64,000 bases of DNA from Bosea sp. 685 (GTDB lineage: Bacteria > Pseudomonadota > Alphaproteobacteria > Rhizobiales > Beijerinckiaceae), in contig NZ_CP134778.1 in the NCBI RefSeq assembly GCF_031884435.1, forward strand, positions 1 to 64,000, in the 5' to 3' direction. Position numbers and translations under genes: made by a program. Of this stretch, positions 15,088 through 24,447 are shown piece by piece. Below the pieces are notes generated by a model, which saw only the letters and a list, made by a program, of their open reading frames with translations, was not told where the DNA came from and searched no databases. How positions within the stretch are numbered: the stretch's first letter is position 1; each line of letters opens with the position of its first letter.

Positions 15088-16842
15088 TTAGAAGTAGCGA
15101 ACCTCCTCGGCCTTGGTGCTGAGGGGATCCTTGCCGCGTTTCACAAGCCACGAATATACCGGGGGAACGCGGTCGGCGATTGACTCGACATGGATGTCGA
15201 TGAGGCACGGCCCCTCGGTGTGGGCGAATGCCTCGGCGAGAGCCGCATCGAGCTCCGCGGAATTCTTCGCAGTCCAGGCCTTGACATCGAAGGCTTCGGC
15301 GATCGCCTGGCCGCGCGGCGGCAGGAAATCCACGCCGAAGCACTGGTTATGCCCATTCAGTCGATGGAGGCCTTTGATCCAGCCGAAGGTGCCGTTGTTG
15401 AACAGTAGCAGAATGGCCGGCACACGTAGCCGGACGAGTGTCTCGAGCTCGCCGACCGCCATGCCGAACGATCCGTCGCCGAACATCCCGATCGGCCGCC
15501 GCTCCTTATCGGCGAACCACGCGCCGACCGTGGCCGGCAGCGCCGACCCGAGACCGCCGAAGGCGCGGGGAATCGCGAACCGTGTCCTGCGGTCCCTGAG
15601 CTTCAGGAAGCGGGTCATATGCGGGGTAGGCGTGCCGGCGTCCGAGTAGATATGCGCCGGCTTGCCGTATGCTTCTAGCGCCTCGTTGAAGCAGCGAACC
15701 GCCCGCTCCGGACGCAGTGGCGCGGCTTCCGAGTTCAGCAATGCCTCGGAGTTCCGCCAGAACTCCTCTCGCAGGCCATTGAGCTCATCGACCCAGGCCT
15801 GCGTGCCCGTTCCGTCGGCCTGCACAGGTGCCATGTCGATCAGGCACTGAAGGACGAGCCTCGCATCGCCGGGGATGGAGAGGACGTTCTCGTAGTTATT
15901 CGCCATAATCTCCGGATCGATGTCGATCTGGGCGACGCGCTTGTTCAGTGTGATCTTCGGGAAGGTCCAGCCGATGGTGACGACCGATCCCATCCTTGAA
16001 CCAACGAACAAGACGAAATCAGCATGCTCCAGCGCCCAGTTGGCATGCGGATGGAACCCGTTGTCGCCGATGACGCCAACGGCCAGCCGGTGGTCGTCGG
16101 GCATGGTGCCCTGTCCCGTCATGGTCGTGCAGACCGGGATGTTGAGGCGCTCCGCAAGCTCGGTGATCTCCGGGCCGGCGCAGGAGCGGTTCACGCCACC
16201 GCCGGAGACGATCAGCGGGCGCTTGCTGGAGACCATTTGCGAGAGCAGTGCCTCCAGCTTGCCCGGTGCAGGCAGCGTCGGGTAGGCGGGGAATTCCTTG
16301 CAATCCGACTCGACATGCAGGGAGATGCGCCCGGGATCGACCTCGGCCAGGAGCATGTCCTCCGGGATTTGCAGATGCACCGCGCCGGGCTTGCCCGAAC
16401 AGGCGACGCGGAACGCGCGGCGGATGATCTCGGGCAGCTTTTCGGCCGACTTCACCTGCACCGACATCTTGGTGATCGGTTCGAAGAGGCGGGCACAGTC
16501 GAGCTCGGTCAGTACGCCGCGACCCTCGCCCGGCAACGGGATGTCGATCGTCAGCAGAATCACGGGCACCGAAGATGAATTGGACTCCGCGACGGGAGGA
16601 AGCGAATACATCGCGCCCGCGCCCGACGGGCACTCGAAGACACCGGGCTTGCTCGTGAACCGGCCGTAGGCGTCGGCCATGTAGCCAGCGGACCGCTCGT
16701 CACGGGCCATCACGTGGCGAATCTCGCCCTCACGTTCCTGCAAGGCTTCGTAGAACGGGACGTTGGTGTCGCCGGGAACGCCGAAAACGACCTCAACGCC
16801 GTAACCAATCAGCATTTCGACAAGGATATCTGCACCGCGCAT
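15088..16842 (-). CDS. thiamine diphosphate-dependent 2-oxoacid enzyme (acetolactate synthase/decarboxylase-like)
   Basis: The product is 584 residues with the three domains of the POX/ALS family. The catalytic Glu lies in ARDERSAGYMADAYGR (Glu49). The central domain shows RPLIVSGGGVNRS. The ThDP motif GDGSFGMAVGELETLVRL ends in FNNGTFG. I use the ATG at 16842 because AGGAGAG stands seven bases upstream, inside the longer frame from 16863. It is the last gene of an operon with an amino-acid importer, a racemase-family enzyme and a D-amino-acid dehydrogenase-like protein. A 2-oxo acid released by the dehydrogenase is a logical substrate. Decarboxylase and acetolactate-synthase-like activities cannot be told apart here. 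Confidence 0.85.
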   Translation of the reverse strand: MRGADILVEMLIGYGVEVVFGVPGDTNVPFYEALQEREGEIRHVMARDERSAGYMADAYGRFTSKPGVFECPSGAGAMYSLPPVAESNSSSVPVILLTIDIPLPGEGRGVLTELDCARLFEPITKMSVQVKSAEKLPEIIRRAFRVACSGKPGAVHLQIPEDMLLAEVDPGRISLHVESDCKEFPAYPTLPAPGKLEALLSQMVSSKRPLIVSGGGVNRSCAGPEITELAERLNIPVCTTMTGQGTMPDDHRLAVGVIGDNGFHPHANWALEHADFVLFVGSRMGSVVTIGWTFPKITLNKRVAQIDIDPEIMANNYENVLSIPGDARLVLQCLIDMAPVQADGTGTQAWVDELNGLREEFWRNSEALLNSEAAPLRPERAVRCFNEALEAYGKPAHIYSDAGTPTPHMTRFLKLRDRRTRFAIPRAFGGLGSALPATVGAWFADKERRPIGMFGDGSFGMAVGELETLVRLRVPAILLLFNNGTFGWIKGLHRLNGHNQCFGVDFLPPRGQAIAEAFDVKAWTAKNSAELDAALAEAFAHTEGPCLIDIHVESIADRVPPVYSWLVKRGKDPLSTKAEEVRYF

Positions 16843-16971
16843 ATGTCTCTCCTCAGGACTCATGTTGTGTTGGGTTCGTTCGGTGTAAGTGGATCGCCGG
16901 ACCGGCTGTCGATCGTGATCGGCGCGCTCTGGCCGCAGGCCGCTCGCGAGGCCGCGCCGACGATCCGGTGT

Positions 16972-18243
16972 TCATCGGCCTCTCCCAGCCCAGCGGAAGC
17001 GCCGGGGAGAGAACGGCTCCGTATTGTGGCCGCCGGGCGCGCCGCTGATCTGATCTGCGACGATCCGCCCCGTGATGGGACCGCTGGCGAAACCGACATG
17101 GCCGTGGCCGAACGCATAGAAGACGTCGGGCGAGCGGGATGAAGCCCCGATCACGGGCAGGCCATCGGGAGTTGACGGGCGGTGTCCCATCCATCGGTCG
17201 ATGGTCAGATCCTCGCGCCGTCCCAAAGACGGATAGGTCTTCAACGCGTGCTCAAGGAGGATGTCGATGCGACCCCAGGCCGGTGGCGTGTCGACGGATG
17301 CGAGCTCCACCTGCCCCGACAGCCGCAAGCCCTTCGCAGTGGGAGTATTGGCCATCTTGCCGTCGCTGGGCATGATCGGATGCAACGGAGCTCCCTGCGG
17401 AGAGGCGATGACGCCGTGATAGCCGCGTTCGGATTCGAGCGGGATGCGGTCCCCGGCGAGGCGTGCGAGCTTCTTGGACCAGACGCCCAAGGCGATGACG
17501 GCCCGATCACAGGTCACGGGGCCGGCATCCGTTTCCACGGCGTCGAGGCGACTCCCATCGAAGACGAGGTCCATCGCTTTCGCCTTCACGAGCCTAGCGC
17601 CGCGCGCGACCGCCAGCTCGACGATGGCCGACACATAGGCTTCCGGATCGATGCAGTGGGCACCGTCTTCCGCGAGCACACCGAAGGTATAGCGGTCCGA
17701 CAGGCTGGGTTCGCGCGCCCTCAGTTCCGCCGCCTCGAGTTCGCAGCAATGCAGCCCGGTCATCCGGCGAAGTCGCCAGGCGAGACTTTCCGCCTCGAAG
17801 GCCGTTCGGTCCGGGTAGGCGTAGAGCAGCCCCTCCTGCCGGATGAGGTCCGAGCGGCCGAGTTCATCTGCAAGCGCGCGATGACGGACCGGGCTGTCGC
17901 CCAATAAGATCGACAGGGCTCGGGCCGTCCGTTCCACGCGCGGCACGGTCGATCCGGCCAGCAGGAAGCGGACGAGCCAGGGCAGCAGCGTACCGATGTG
18001 ACGCCAGCGGATGACCAGCGGCCCCTGCAGATTCAGCAGATGGCCGGGAATCTGTTTCCAGAGGCCGGGCATCGACATCGGGACGACCGAGGCCGGACTG
18101 ATCCAGCATCCGTGACCGTAGCTTGCCGCCTGGCGACCGCCGGGCTCTCCCGGCTCCACGATCGTGACCTGGTGACCGTCACGCAGGAGTTCGAGCGCAC
18201 AGTTCGCACCCACAATTCCCGCACCGATGACAACGACGTGCAT
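16972..18243 (-). CDS. FAD-dependent oxidoreductase, D-amino-acid dehydrogenase (DadA)-like
   Basis: The product is 423 residues long. The N-terminus MHVVVIGAGIVGANCALELLRDG is the dinucleotide-binding fold for FAD. Later blocks fit the DAO family: ASYGHGCWISP, GLLYAYPD, VIALGVWSKKLA, and the C-terminal WMGHRPSTPDGLPVIGAS and FGHGHVGFASGP. DadA oxidises D-amino acids to 2-oxo acids and passes electrons to the respiratory chain. The gene lies between the ABC ATPase and the ThDP enzyme in one operon, which suggests that a D-amino acid or related amine is oxidised. Hydroxyproline- or sarcosine-type substrates remain possible. Confidence 0.88.
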   Translation of the reverse strand: MHVVVIGAGIVGANCALELLRDGHQVTIVEPGEPGGRQAASYGHGCWISPASVVPMSMPGLWKQIPGHLLNLQGPLVIRWRHIGTLLPWLVRFLLAGSTVPRVERTARALSILLGDSPVRHRALADELGRSDLIRQEGLLYAYPDRTAFEAESLAWRLRRMTGLHCCELEAAELRAREPSLSDRYTFGVLAEDGAHCIDPEAYVSAIVELAVARGARLVKAKAMDLVFDGSRLDAVETDAGPVTCDRAVIALGVWSKKLARLAGDRIPLESERGYHGVIASPQGAPLHPIMPSDGKMANTPTAKGLRLSGQVELASVDTPPAWGRIDILLEHALKTYPSLGRREDLTIDRWMGHRPSTPDGLPVIGASSRSPDVFYAFGHGHVGFASGPITGRIVADQISGAPGGHNTEPFSPRRFRWAGRGR

Positions 18244-18455
18244 ATCCGTTTCCCGAAGCTCAAAGAGCTTTCAATTGTTCGTCGGCAGCCCGGCATGGGA
18301 CGCGCAGAACACCGGCCCTTGCCCGCGAGGAGAAGGGCGCGCGGCTTGCGCACGCACGGCCGAACCGTTGGGACGCCCGGCAGAGGCGCCGGAGTGTCCC
18401 GCTTCTTTGGGATTGTGCGGGCGGCCGTCGGCCGCCAGCGATCAGCAGGTCATAG

Positions 18456-19232
18456 TCACGACGGGCCGAGCCCTCCGTGAAAGTGGCTGAGAAAGGCTTT
18501 GGTCGCCGGCTGGGACGGGTTCTCGATCACTTGCCGAGCCTCGCCCTCCTCTACGACGCGGCCATCCCGCATGAAAACGACGCGATCGGCGACGTCGCGT
18601 GCGAAGGTCATTTCATGCGTGACGAGAAGCATCGTCATGCCTTCGCTCGCCAAGGACCGAATGACTGCGAGAACCTCGCCGACGAGTTCGGGGTCGAGCG
18701 CGGAGGTCACCTCGTCGAACAGCATCACGTCCGGCTTCATCGCCAGCGCGCGGGCGATCGCCACGCGCTGCTTTTGCCCGCCCGACAGACTGTCTGGTTG
18801 GGCAGTCGCCTTTTCCGCGAGTCCGACCTTGCGAAGAAGGTCGTGCGCCAAATCCCTCGCCTCGGTCTTGGGCAAGCGGAGGACCGTGACCGGCCCTTCC
18901 ATGACGTTCTGCTCCACACTCATATGGGGGAACAGGTTGAAGCTCTGGAAGACCATGCCGGTGCGGGCGCGGAATGCCGAGAGCTCCTTGTCCCCCGGAA
19001 GCTTCGGCGTTCTAGAGAAGTCGATGGCCTGATCGCCGACGCGGATGAGGCCTTTCTCGGGCACCGTCAGCAGGTTGATGCTGCGCAGGAGCGTCGATTT
19101 TCCCGAGCCGCTCGGCCCGATCAGAGCAACGACGTTGCGCTTTTTTACGCTCAGCGTGATATCTTTGAGAACCGGGAAGTCACCGAAGGATTTCTGGACC
19201 CCGACCAGTTCGATCATTGCGTTTTCGGACAT
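18456..19232 (-). CDS. amino-acid ABC transporter ATPase (GlnQ/HisP-like)
   Basis: The product is 258 residues long. Walker A is GPSGSGKST, the signature motif is LSGGQKQR and Walker B is [14 protein letters not shown], followed by the switch His in [10 protein letters not shown]. The block LRSINLL after Walker A is typical of the polar amino-acid uptake subfamily. It is 19 bases downstream of the permease stop and upstream of the flavoprotein gene. The import unit here has a single permease gene, which would act as a homodimer. Confidence 0.92.
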   Translation of the reverse strand: MSENAMIELVGVQKSFGDFPVLKDITLSVKKRNVVALIGPSGSGKSTLLRSINLLTVPEKGLIRVGDQAIDFSRTPKLPGDKELSAFRARTGMVFQSFNLFPHMSVEQNVMEGPVTVLRLPKTEARDLAHDLLRKVGLAEKATAQPDSLSGGQKQRVAIARALAMKPDVMLFDEVTSALDPELVGEVLAVIRSLASEGMTMLLVTHEMTFARDVADRVVFMRDGRVVEEGEARQVIENPSQPATKAFLSHFHGGLGPS

Positions 19233-19251
19233 GATGGTCGCCTTTCCGGAC

Positions 19252-19911
19252 TCAGCGGCTCATCCGCGCTTCAAGCCGGTAGGCCATGCGCGTGAGCGGG
19301 AAAAGGATGATGAAGTAGATGCCCGCGATCATCGTGTATGTTTCGAGAGGCCTATAGGTTGCTGACGTAATCAGCTGGCCTTGATAGAGAAGATCGGGGA
19401 CAGCGAGAACAGACAGCAGCGAAGTGTTCTTCAACTGCAGCACCGACTGGTTCATCAGCGGCGGGATCATCCGACGCAGAGCTTGCGGAAGGACCACGCG
19501 CGACATGAGTTGATGCCGCCGCATGCCGAGCGCCCGCCCGGCATCCCACTGGCCGGCATCAACAGAGATGATGCCCCCGCGAATGATCTCGCCGAAGAAC
19601 GAGGCGCCGTAGAGAGTGAGGGTAATGAAGGCAGCCGCGCTCGGCGACAATTCGATGCCAGTGAGGATCGGAAGGGCGTAGTAGCACCAGACCAGCTGAA
19701 CGAGGACGGGCGTGCATCGGAAGATCTCGATGAAGCCCGTGACGATCGCAGTCAGCACCTTGAAGCTGGACAGGCGCGCCAGCGCAATCAGACAACCGAC
19801 CGTCAATCCCGATATCGCCGTTCCGATCGTAAATGCGATCGTGTAAAGAACACCGACCCCGATCAACCCCTTGTATTGGAGAAGAAAGCCGAAATCCCAC
19901 TGATACTGCAC
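19252..19911 (-). CDS. amino-acid ABC transporter permease (HisM/GlnP-like)
   Basis: The product is 219 residues with about five membrane helices. It begins with a short aromatic stretch ([12 protein letters not shown]), as in HisQM permeases, and shows the EAA-loop region around [32 protein letters not shown], which docks onto the ATPase. The upstream racemase-family gene stops at 19943, 31 bases away. Together with the binding protein (20731-21579) and the ATPase it forms a complete polar amino-acid importer. Confidence 0.92.
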   Translation of the reverse strand: MQYQWDFGFLLQYKGLIGVGVLYTIAFTIGTAISGLTVGCLIALARLSSFKVLTAIVTGFIEIFRCTPVLVQLVWCYYALPILTGIELSPSAAAFITLTLYGASFFGEIIRGGIISVDAGQWDAGRALGMRRHQLMSRVVLPQALRRMIPPLMNQSVLQLKNTSLLSVLAVPDLLYQGQLITSATYRPLETYTMIAGIYFIILFPLTRMAYRLEARMSR

Positions 19912-19942
19912 CTTTTGACCCCTCTGTTTGTCTTATTGGCTT

Positions 19943-20617
19943 TCAGCCTCCGGACGCACCCGCATGCAGCCAACGGCCGAGCGTCAGTATGTCGAAGACG
20001 GGAAGCGAGAAGCGCTTGTGGATCGCTTCCGAAAACGGCGGCAGGTTCGTGCATTCGAGCACGATGGCCCCGATCGACGGCTCCCGGGCGATCAAGTCTT
20101 CCACCGTGTCCATCAGCTCCTTCTCCAGCACCGGTCGGTCATAGGGCTGTCCGCCCTCGATGAGACGGTGAAAGGCGCCACCTTTCGGCAACCCCGCCAC
20201 CGGCGACTCCGTCGCGAAGCCGGCTTCAAGAAAGTGTGCCTTCGTCAAGGAAGCGCGATCGTATGTCACGACGCCGACATTGCGCCCTGCCGGCAAAAGT
20301 CTTGCCACCTGCGGGATCTGCAGCAGGCTGGAGGTCGCCAGCGGCAACTTAAGACGAGCGGCGAGTTGGTTCTGGCGCAGGACCAGGAAGCCGCACGAGG
20401 TGGTCAGGGCGCACGCACCACGTCTCTCCAGCTCGACACCTGCGGCGACGAAGGCATCCAGAAAGTCGTCGTCTCGCCCGTCGACAATAGTACGAGCCGT
20501 GGCTCCCTTCACAGTCTCGAACATGACCGGAAACGGCCAACTCGCGGCATTCCCGACATCCCCGACCGGCCGTTCGAACGCGGTGTCGAGCATGATGATG
20601 CCAAAAGACTTGCCCAT
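19943..20617 (-). CDS. Asp/Glu/hydantoin racemase-family protein
   Basis: The product is 224 residues. Both catalytic cysteine blocks of the family are visible: ALTTSCGFLVL and AIVLECTNLPPF, one in each lobe, which act as the acid-base pair in aspartate and glutamate racemases. Maleate isomerase and arylmalonate decarboxylase belong to the same superfamily. The gene sits between the binding-protein and permease genes of an amino-acid importer and upstream of a D-amino-acid dehydrogenase-like gene. Racemisation of an imported amino acid before oxidation is a reasonable inference. The substrate is not evident. Confidence 0.82.
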   Translation of the reverse strand: MGKSFGIIMLDTAFERPVGDVGNAASWPFPVMFETVKGATARTIVDGRDDDFLDAFVAAGVELERRGACALTTSCGFLVLRQNQLAARLKLPLATSSLLQIPQVARLLPAGRNVGVVTYDRASLTKAHFLEAGFATESPVAGLPKGGAFHRLIEGGQPYDRPVLEKELMDTVEDLIAREPSIGAIVLECTNLPPFSEAIHKRFSLPVFDILTLGRWLHAGASGG

Positions 20618-20693
20618 CTAACGATCCCGTCGGCTTCCCCCGGCCGCCCCAGCCGGTCGTCTGCCCGGCGTTTCCCCTTGCCCGGCGAAAGGC

Positions 20694-20724
20694 GTCGGTC
20701 GGGAAGCAACCATTCCCGACCGAC
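20694..20724. repeat. perfect 12-base intercistronic stem-loop after the binding-protein gene
   Basis: GTCGGTCGGGAA and TTCCCGACCGAC pair perfectly around a 7-base loop. It starts seven bases after the stop of the binding-protein gene and lies before the racemase-family gene. No T tract follows on the minus strand. Such hairpins after receptor genes often protect the upstream mRNA so that more receptor than permease is made. Confidence 0.7.
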
Positions 20725-20730
20725 TTCGAC

Positions 20731-21579
20731 TCAAAACTGGATATCGGCGGGGATATCCTCTCTCTTCACGCCCACGAGATCGAGACTCGAGGTGATCCAT
20801 TCCGACATCACGCCCGAGGAGCGGTTGAACTCCAGCCAATTGTCGACGAACGTCCTGAATCTCGCGCTGTCCTCAGCGCGCACGCCGGCGCAGGTCGGCT
20901 GTCGGACGATAGGGCCGGGAATGACGATCTTGCCGACACGCGGGTTCTTCTTGACCGTAACCAGCGAGAGCATGGCGACCTGGATGACGGCATCCGCGCG
21001 TCCGGTCTGCACGGACAGGGTTGCCTCGTCGGGCGACTTTAGGGCGATCAGCGTCGCCTTCGGAAGGACGCGACGGGCGAAGAGGTCGTGCGTGGAGCCG
21101 ATGTCCACCGCGATGCGAACCTCCGGCTTGTTCAGCTCTTCCCAGGCCTTCGGCTCGAGGCCGGCCTTGGCGATGATCGTGAAGGTGTTCTGCATGATCG
21201 GCCGCGTGAACTCGACCACCAGCGCACGCGAGGGTGTCGGGCTCAAGCCGAACATGATGTCGATCTTGTTGGCCTGTAGGTCCAAGACCGCGTTGCCCCA
21301 TGTGGTCTCGCTGATCTCGACTTCCGCCTCGAGCGACTTCGCGAGGTCGCGCGCCATGCTCATGCAGAAGCCCGACCATTGGCCGGTTGTAATATCCTTG
21401 TGATAATAGGGTTCGGTGCCCACGATGCCAGCGACGCGCAGCTTCTTCGTGCTGCGGATGCGGTCGAAGGTCGAGCCGCCCGCGCTTGGCTGCTGCGCGA
21501 CGGCGGGCGTCGACAAGGCAGCCGCGGCGCCGGCCGCGGCCAGACCGACGAGCCCGGCGAATTCCCTCCGCTTGATCAT
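20731..21579 (-). CDS. periplasmic amino-acid-binding protein (SBP family 3)
   Basis: The product is 282 residues. The N-terminus MIKRREFAGLVGLAAAGAAAA resembles a Tat or long Sec signal, with cleavage near AVA. The mature part shows the family 3 pattern: KKLRVAGIVGTEPYYHKD, then WSGFCMSMARDLAKSLEAEVE and NKIDIMFGLSPTPSRALVVEF. I chose the ATG at 21579 since the longer frame from 21651 adds an unrelated leader; GGGGAAAG lies upstream of 21579. It is the first gene of the operon and diverges from a LysR-type regulator gene, with a stem-loop downstream. Confidence 0.9.
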   Translation of the reverse strand: MIKRREFAGLVGLAAAGAAAALSTPAVAQQPSAGGSTFDRIRSTKKLRVAGIVGTEPYYHKDITTGQWSGFCMSMARDLAKSLEAEVEISETTWGNAVLDLQANKIDIMFGLSPTPSRALVVEFTRPIMQNTFTIIAKAGLEPKAWEELNKPEVRIAVDIGSTHDLFARRVLPKATLIALKSPDEATLSVQTGRADAVIQVAMLSLVTVKKNPRVGKIVIPGPIVRQPTCAGVRAEDSARFRTFVDNWLEFNRSSGVMSEWITSSLDLVGVKREDIPADIQF

Positions 21580-21687
21580 AACTTTCCCCTTCCATCTTGG
21601 TGGACGCAGCGAGTTGATCCCGTCTGCACTAAGGTCGGAGTCTTGCCGCAAATCGACCGCAAGCGAAAATGTGGAATTGACCGGATT

Positions 21688-21706
21688 GCATGACTTTTTA
21701 TCATGC
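21688..21706. promoter_or_regulatory. palindromic operator in the LysR/binding-protein divergent region
   Basis: The sequence is GCATGA-CTTTTTA-TCATGC, a perfect 6-base inverted repeat with a 7-base AT-rich spacer. It lies 20-38 bases before the preferred LysR start (21726) and about 110 bases upstream of the divergent operon start. Its position and symmetry fit a LysR-type binding site. It would overlap the coding part if the ATG at 21690 were used, which favours 21726. Confidence 0.5.
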
Positions 21707-21725
21707 CGCCAACTTGGACTTTTGC

Positions 21726-22667
21726 ATGCAACGTTACCTGCCGTCCCTTTCAGCCCTGCACGCTTTCGAAGCCGCGGCGCGGTTCATGAACTTTACGCGC
21801 GCCGCGGAGGATCTGGGCCTGACCCAAAGCGGAATTAGTCGGCAAATCCGGAATCTCGAGGATTTCCTGGGCGTCACGCTTTTCCACCGAGCGGGCCCTC
21901 GCCTCATCCTGACGGAGATAGGGGCGACCTACTATCGGGATGTCGCGATCACTCTCGACAAATTGCAGGAAATCTCGATCGACGCAGTCAGAGGCCGGAG
22001 TGTCGAAACGTCCCTGATGATCGGCACGCATCACGCCCTGGCATCTCGATGGCTTGTCGCACGGCTGGGAACGTTTCTAACCGCTCATCCCGACATCCCG
22101 CTAGAAATCACGTCGGCAAAGCCTACGACCGACTTTGAAACCACGCGCCTCGACGTCGCCATCTTGCGCGGCGCGGGATCGTGGCATCATGCGCGAGCGA
22201 TAGAACTCTTTGCGGAGGAGCTTGCCGTCGTGGCCTCTCCCCGGTTAATCCCGGTCGGGGAAAAGCTCGATCCGCTCGACTTTTCGAAGTTTCATCTGCT
22301 CCAGAACGCGAGCCGGCCCAGCCTCTGGCTGCATTGGTTGCGGACCGCGAAACTTGACTACAGCGGCAGGATCCAGGGGCCCCGCTTCGCGCACAACGAC
22401 ATGCTGATCAATGCGGCCGTGAATGGCATCGGCATCGCTGTTATCCCAGCCTGCTTCATTGAGGGAGAGCTTATGCGAGGCGAACTCCACACTCCCTTCG
22501 GGCCGCCAATCGGCTCGGGAGATTCATACTACGTGGTTTATCCCGAGCGGAAGGGGGGGCAGCCCAACATCGTCGTGTTCCGCGATTGGCTTGTTCGGCA
22601 AACCCGAAAATACAAACGCATGACCTCGTCCGATAAAGGCAGGTCGGATGAATCAGCCAGCGGATGA
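21726..22667 (+). CDS. LysR-family transcriptional regulator (GcvA-like)
   Basis: The product is 313 residues from the ATG at 21726. The winged helix-turn-helix lies in residues about 8-65 (ALHAFEAAARFMNFTRAAEDLGLTQ, then SGISRQIRNLEDFLG). The effector domain follows with the GcvA-type features RLDVAILRG and HNDMLINAAVNGIGIAVIP. An upstream ATG at 21690 would add 12 residues through the palindromic operator. It is transcribed away from the amino-acid importer operon and probably regulates it in response to its substrate. No clear Shine-Dalgarno is seen before either start. Confidence 0.9.
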   Translation: MQRYLPSLSALHAFEAAARFMNFTRAAEDLGLTQSGISRQIRNLEDFLGVTLFHRAGPRLILTEIGATYYRDVAITLDKLQEISIDAVRGRSVETSLMIGTHHALASRWLVARLGTFLTAHPDIPLEITSAKPTTDFETTRLDVAILRGAGSWHHARAIELFAEELAVVASPRLIPVGEKLDPLDFSKFHLLQNASRPSLWLHWLRTAKLDYSGRIQGPRFAHNDMLINAAVNGIGIAVIPACFIEGELMRGELHTPFGPPIGSGDSYYVVYPERKGGQPNIVVFRDWLVRQTRKYKRMTSSDKGRSDESASG

Positions 22668-22713
22668 ATTTTCACGCATGGGGCGTCTTGGAACTCCCAA
22701 CCGTTGCTTGAAT

Positions 22714-22776
22714 GCGGCCTAAGAGCAGGATGCCGAAAACCGGTTCCCACTCTTCGGCATCCTGCTCTTAGGCCGC
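22714..22776. repeat. rhizobial-type intergenic palindrome, perfect 24-base arms
   Basis: Arms 22714-22737 and 22753-22776 are perfect inverted repeats (outer GCGGCCTAAG, inner GGATGCCGAA) around a 15-base loop AACCGGTTCCCACTC. The loop and flanks match the palindromic element common in intergenic regions of Hyphomicrobiales, with core CCGAAAACCGGTTCCCACTT. It lies just after the LysR gene and might also act as a transcription stop. It supports the assignment to that order. Confidence 0.85.
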
Positions 22777-22857
22777 CCACTGTCTGTCGTCAGATGATTT
22801 GAGACCGTTTTCGTTTCTCAGGAACGGAGGCTCTGGCTCATCTGGGTTTAAGGAAGG

Positions 22858-23163
22858 CTATGCGGCCTGCAGGTGATGCGGCAAGCGTCTCTGGTGGATG
22901 GTCTGGCGTTTGAACCTTTCGCGTTCGGTGAGGATGGCCTGCCCGCGGCTGAAGTAGACATCGGCGGGCGTGAGATAGGCGAGGCTCTCGTGATAGCGGG
23001 CATGGTTGTAATGCTCGACGAAGGCCGCGACCTGCCGTTTGAGATCTCTGGGCAGGTAGTAATTCTCGAGCAGGATGCGGTTCTTCTGGGTCTGGTGCCA
23101 GCGCTCGATCTTGCCCTGCGTCTGGGGATGGTGGAGCGCGCAGCGAACGTGCTTCATGCCCTT
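22858..23163 (-). pseudogene. IS3-type transposase, C-terminal fragment
   Basis: About 100 residues remain of an integrase-core transposase: GMKHVRCALHHPQTQGKIE, then RWHQTQKNRILLENYYLP, FVEHYNHARYHESL and TPADVYFSRGQAIL. The Glu of the DDE triad lies in QGKIERWH. The reading frame is open upstream to 23250, but that part is unrelated to transposases, so the break point is near 23163. The N-terminal half, the HTH protein and one IS end are missing. It abuts the MFS gene and marks a past insertion and deletion. Confidence 0.8.
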
Positions 23164-23256
23164 GTGACTCCAAGGAGCCGGACTCTTGCGTCCGATATTT
23201 GCAAAAAGATCAAAACGAAACGTTTGCCGTCCGTCGCGTTGCATGCCCAAAAGTCA

Positions 23257-24447
23257 TTATCTTTGTGACTGTTCCTGATCTTTAGTCCAAATCGATAGCC
23301 CCCCGACGCAGACCACAATGACCACGCCACATGCCATGTATAGGGTTGCCTCGGAGGCTCCTGGCATAATTGTCGGTAGGAGATATATCGCAAGCCCGAA
23401 CCCGCCTGTAAGCAAGGTCGTGAATGCCTGCACACGGCCAATCATGCCGGCGTCCACAATAGTCAAAAGGTGGCCGTTTGCCGCCGCTCGCGACACGTTC
23501 CAGAGCATGCCGGCCACACAATAGAGAACAACAGCGACGATCGGATTCGTCGCGAGGGAAAACAATGACAGGGAGGCGCCAGCAATAGCCAAGATTGTGG
23601 GTGTGAGACCTTGCAGACGTTTAGCTATGGACGGAAATCCCACCACCGCCAATGCGACCATTCCAGTGATCGCGGCAGCCATTTCGAGCAGGCCAAACAG
23701 GCCACTGTCACCGTCGAGCGATCGGATCACAAAACCCGGAAGGAGCAGGTTGGTAATTTGGATCACAGCAAATGCCAGCCCGACGGTTACCGCCGCTGAG
23801 AGGGCTTGAGGGCTGGTGAGCAAGTAACGGAGAGCCTGCCGTGAAGCGGGTAGCAGGCTAAGCCGTTGAGACGATCGGACGTCGCGGGCCTGCGCTGTGA
23901 TCGTCTTCAGCCCAGGAAGACATGCTAGAGTTGCCGTCGCAAACATCAGTGCGGACGTGAGACTGCCGAGCCTGTCAATCGCAAGCCCGGTAGCACCCGT
24001 CCCGATTGCTATGCCCAGCTGATTGAAAAGCGAAAGTCGAAGAGCGAACCCCATGCGCTGTGCTTCGGGAATGATTGCCTGCAAAATGCCGCTCAGTGAC
24101 CCCGACACGAGTGCGAAGCCGAAGGCTCCCAATACGCCGGAGGCGACGAGAAGGACTGGCGATAGAGATTCTGCGACAAATCCGATGGGGGCGAGCAGGG
24201 TCAGCCCCAAGGCTCGGATCGCCTGCCCCGCCACCGTGACCTGCGCCCGATCATGACGATCAGCCAGGTGGCCAGCGACCGGCGCGAGCAATAAGCCGGC
24301 CGCGCTGGATGAGAGTAACACCAGTCCAACCAGTCCAGAGCCACCAATGTGGAAAGCTATCCAGGCAGGCAGAACAATGCCGACGCCAACAATAAAGAAA
24401 GAAGCCGCCGAAAACGCTATTAACAGAGATCTTTCCAAATCTTTCAC
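23257..24447 (-). CDS. MFS transporter, 12-helix exporter-like
   Basis: The product is 396 residues with 12 predicted membrane helices. The conserved loop between helices 2 and 3 reads APVAGHLADRHDR, a standard MFS motif A. The overall size and short termini resemble drug or siderophore exporters (EntS-like) rather than sugar porters. The gene is bordered by an IS3-type fragment on one side and a decayed tniA on the other. Its base composition looks less G+C-rich than the neighbouring operons, and together these suggest acquisition by transfer. No co-transcribed partner is present and the substrate is unknown. Confidence 0.88.
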   Translation of the reverse strand: MKDLERSLLIAFSAASFFIVGVGIVLPAWIAFHIGGSGLVGLVLLSSSAAGLLLAPVAGHLADRHDRAQVTVAGQAIRALGLTLLAPIGFVAESLSPVLLVASGVLGAFGFALVSGSLSGILQAIIPEAQRMGFALRLSLFNQLGIAIGTGATGLAIDRLGSLTSALMFATATLACLPGLKTITAQARDVRSSQRLSLLPASRQALRYLLTSPQALSAAVTVGLAFAVIQITNLLLPGFVIRSLDGDSGLFGLLEMAAAITGMVALAVVGFPSIAKRLQGLTPTILAIAGASLSLFSLATNPIVAVVLYCVAGMLWNVSRAAANGHLLTIVDAGMIGRVQAFTTLLTGGFGLAIYLLPTIMPGASEATLYMACGVVIVVCVGGLSIWTKDQEQSQR

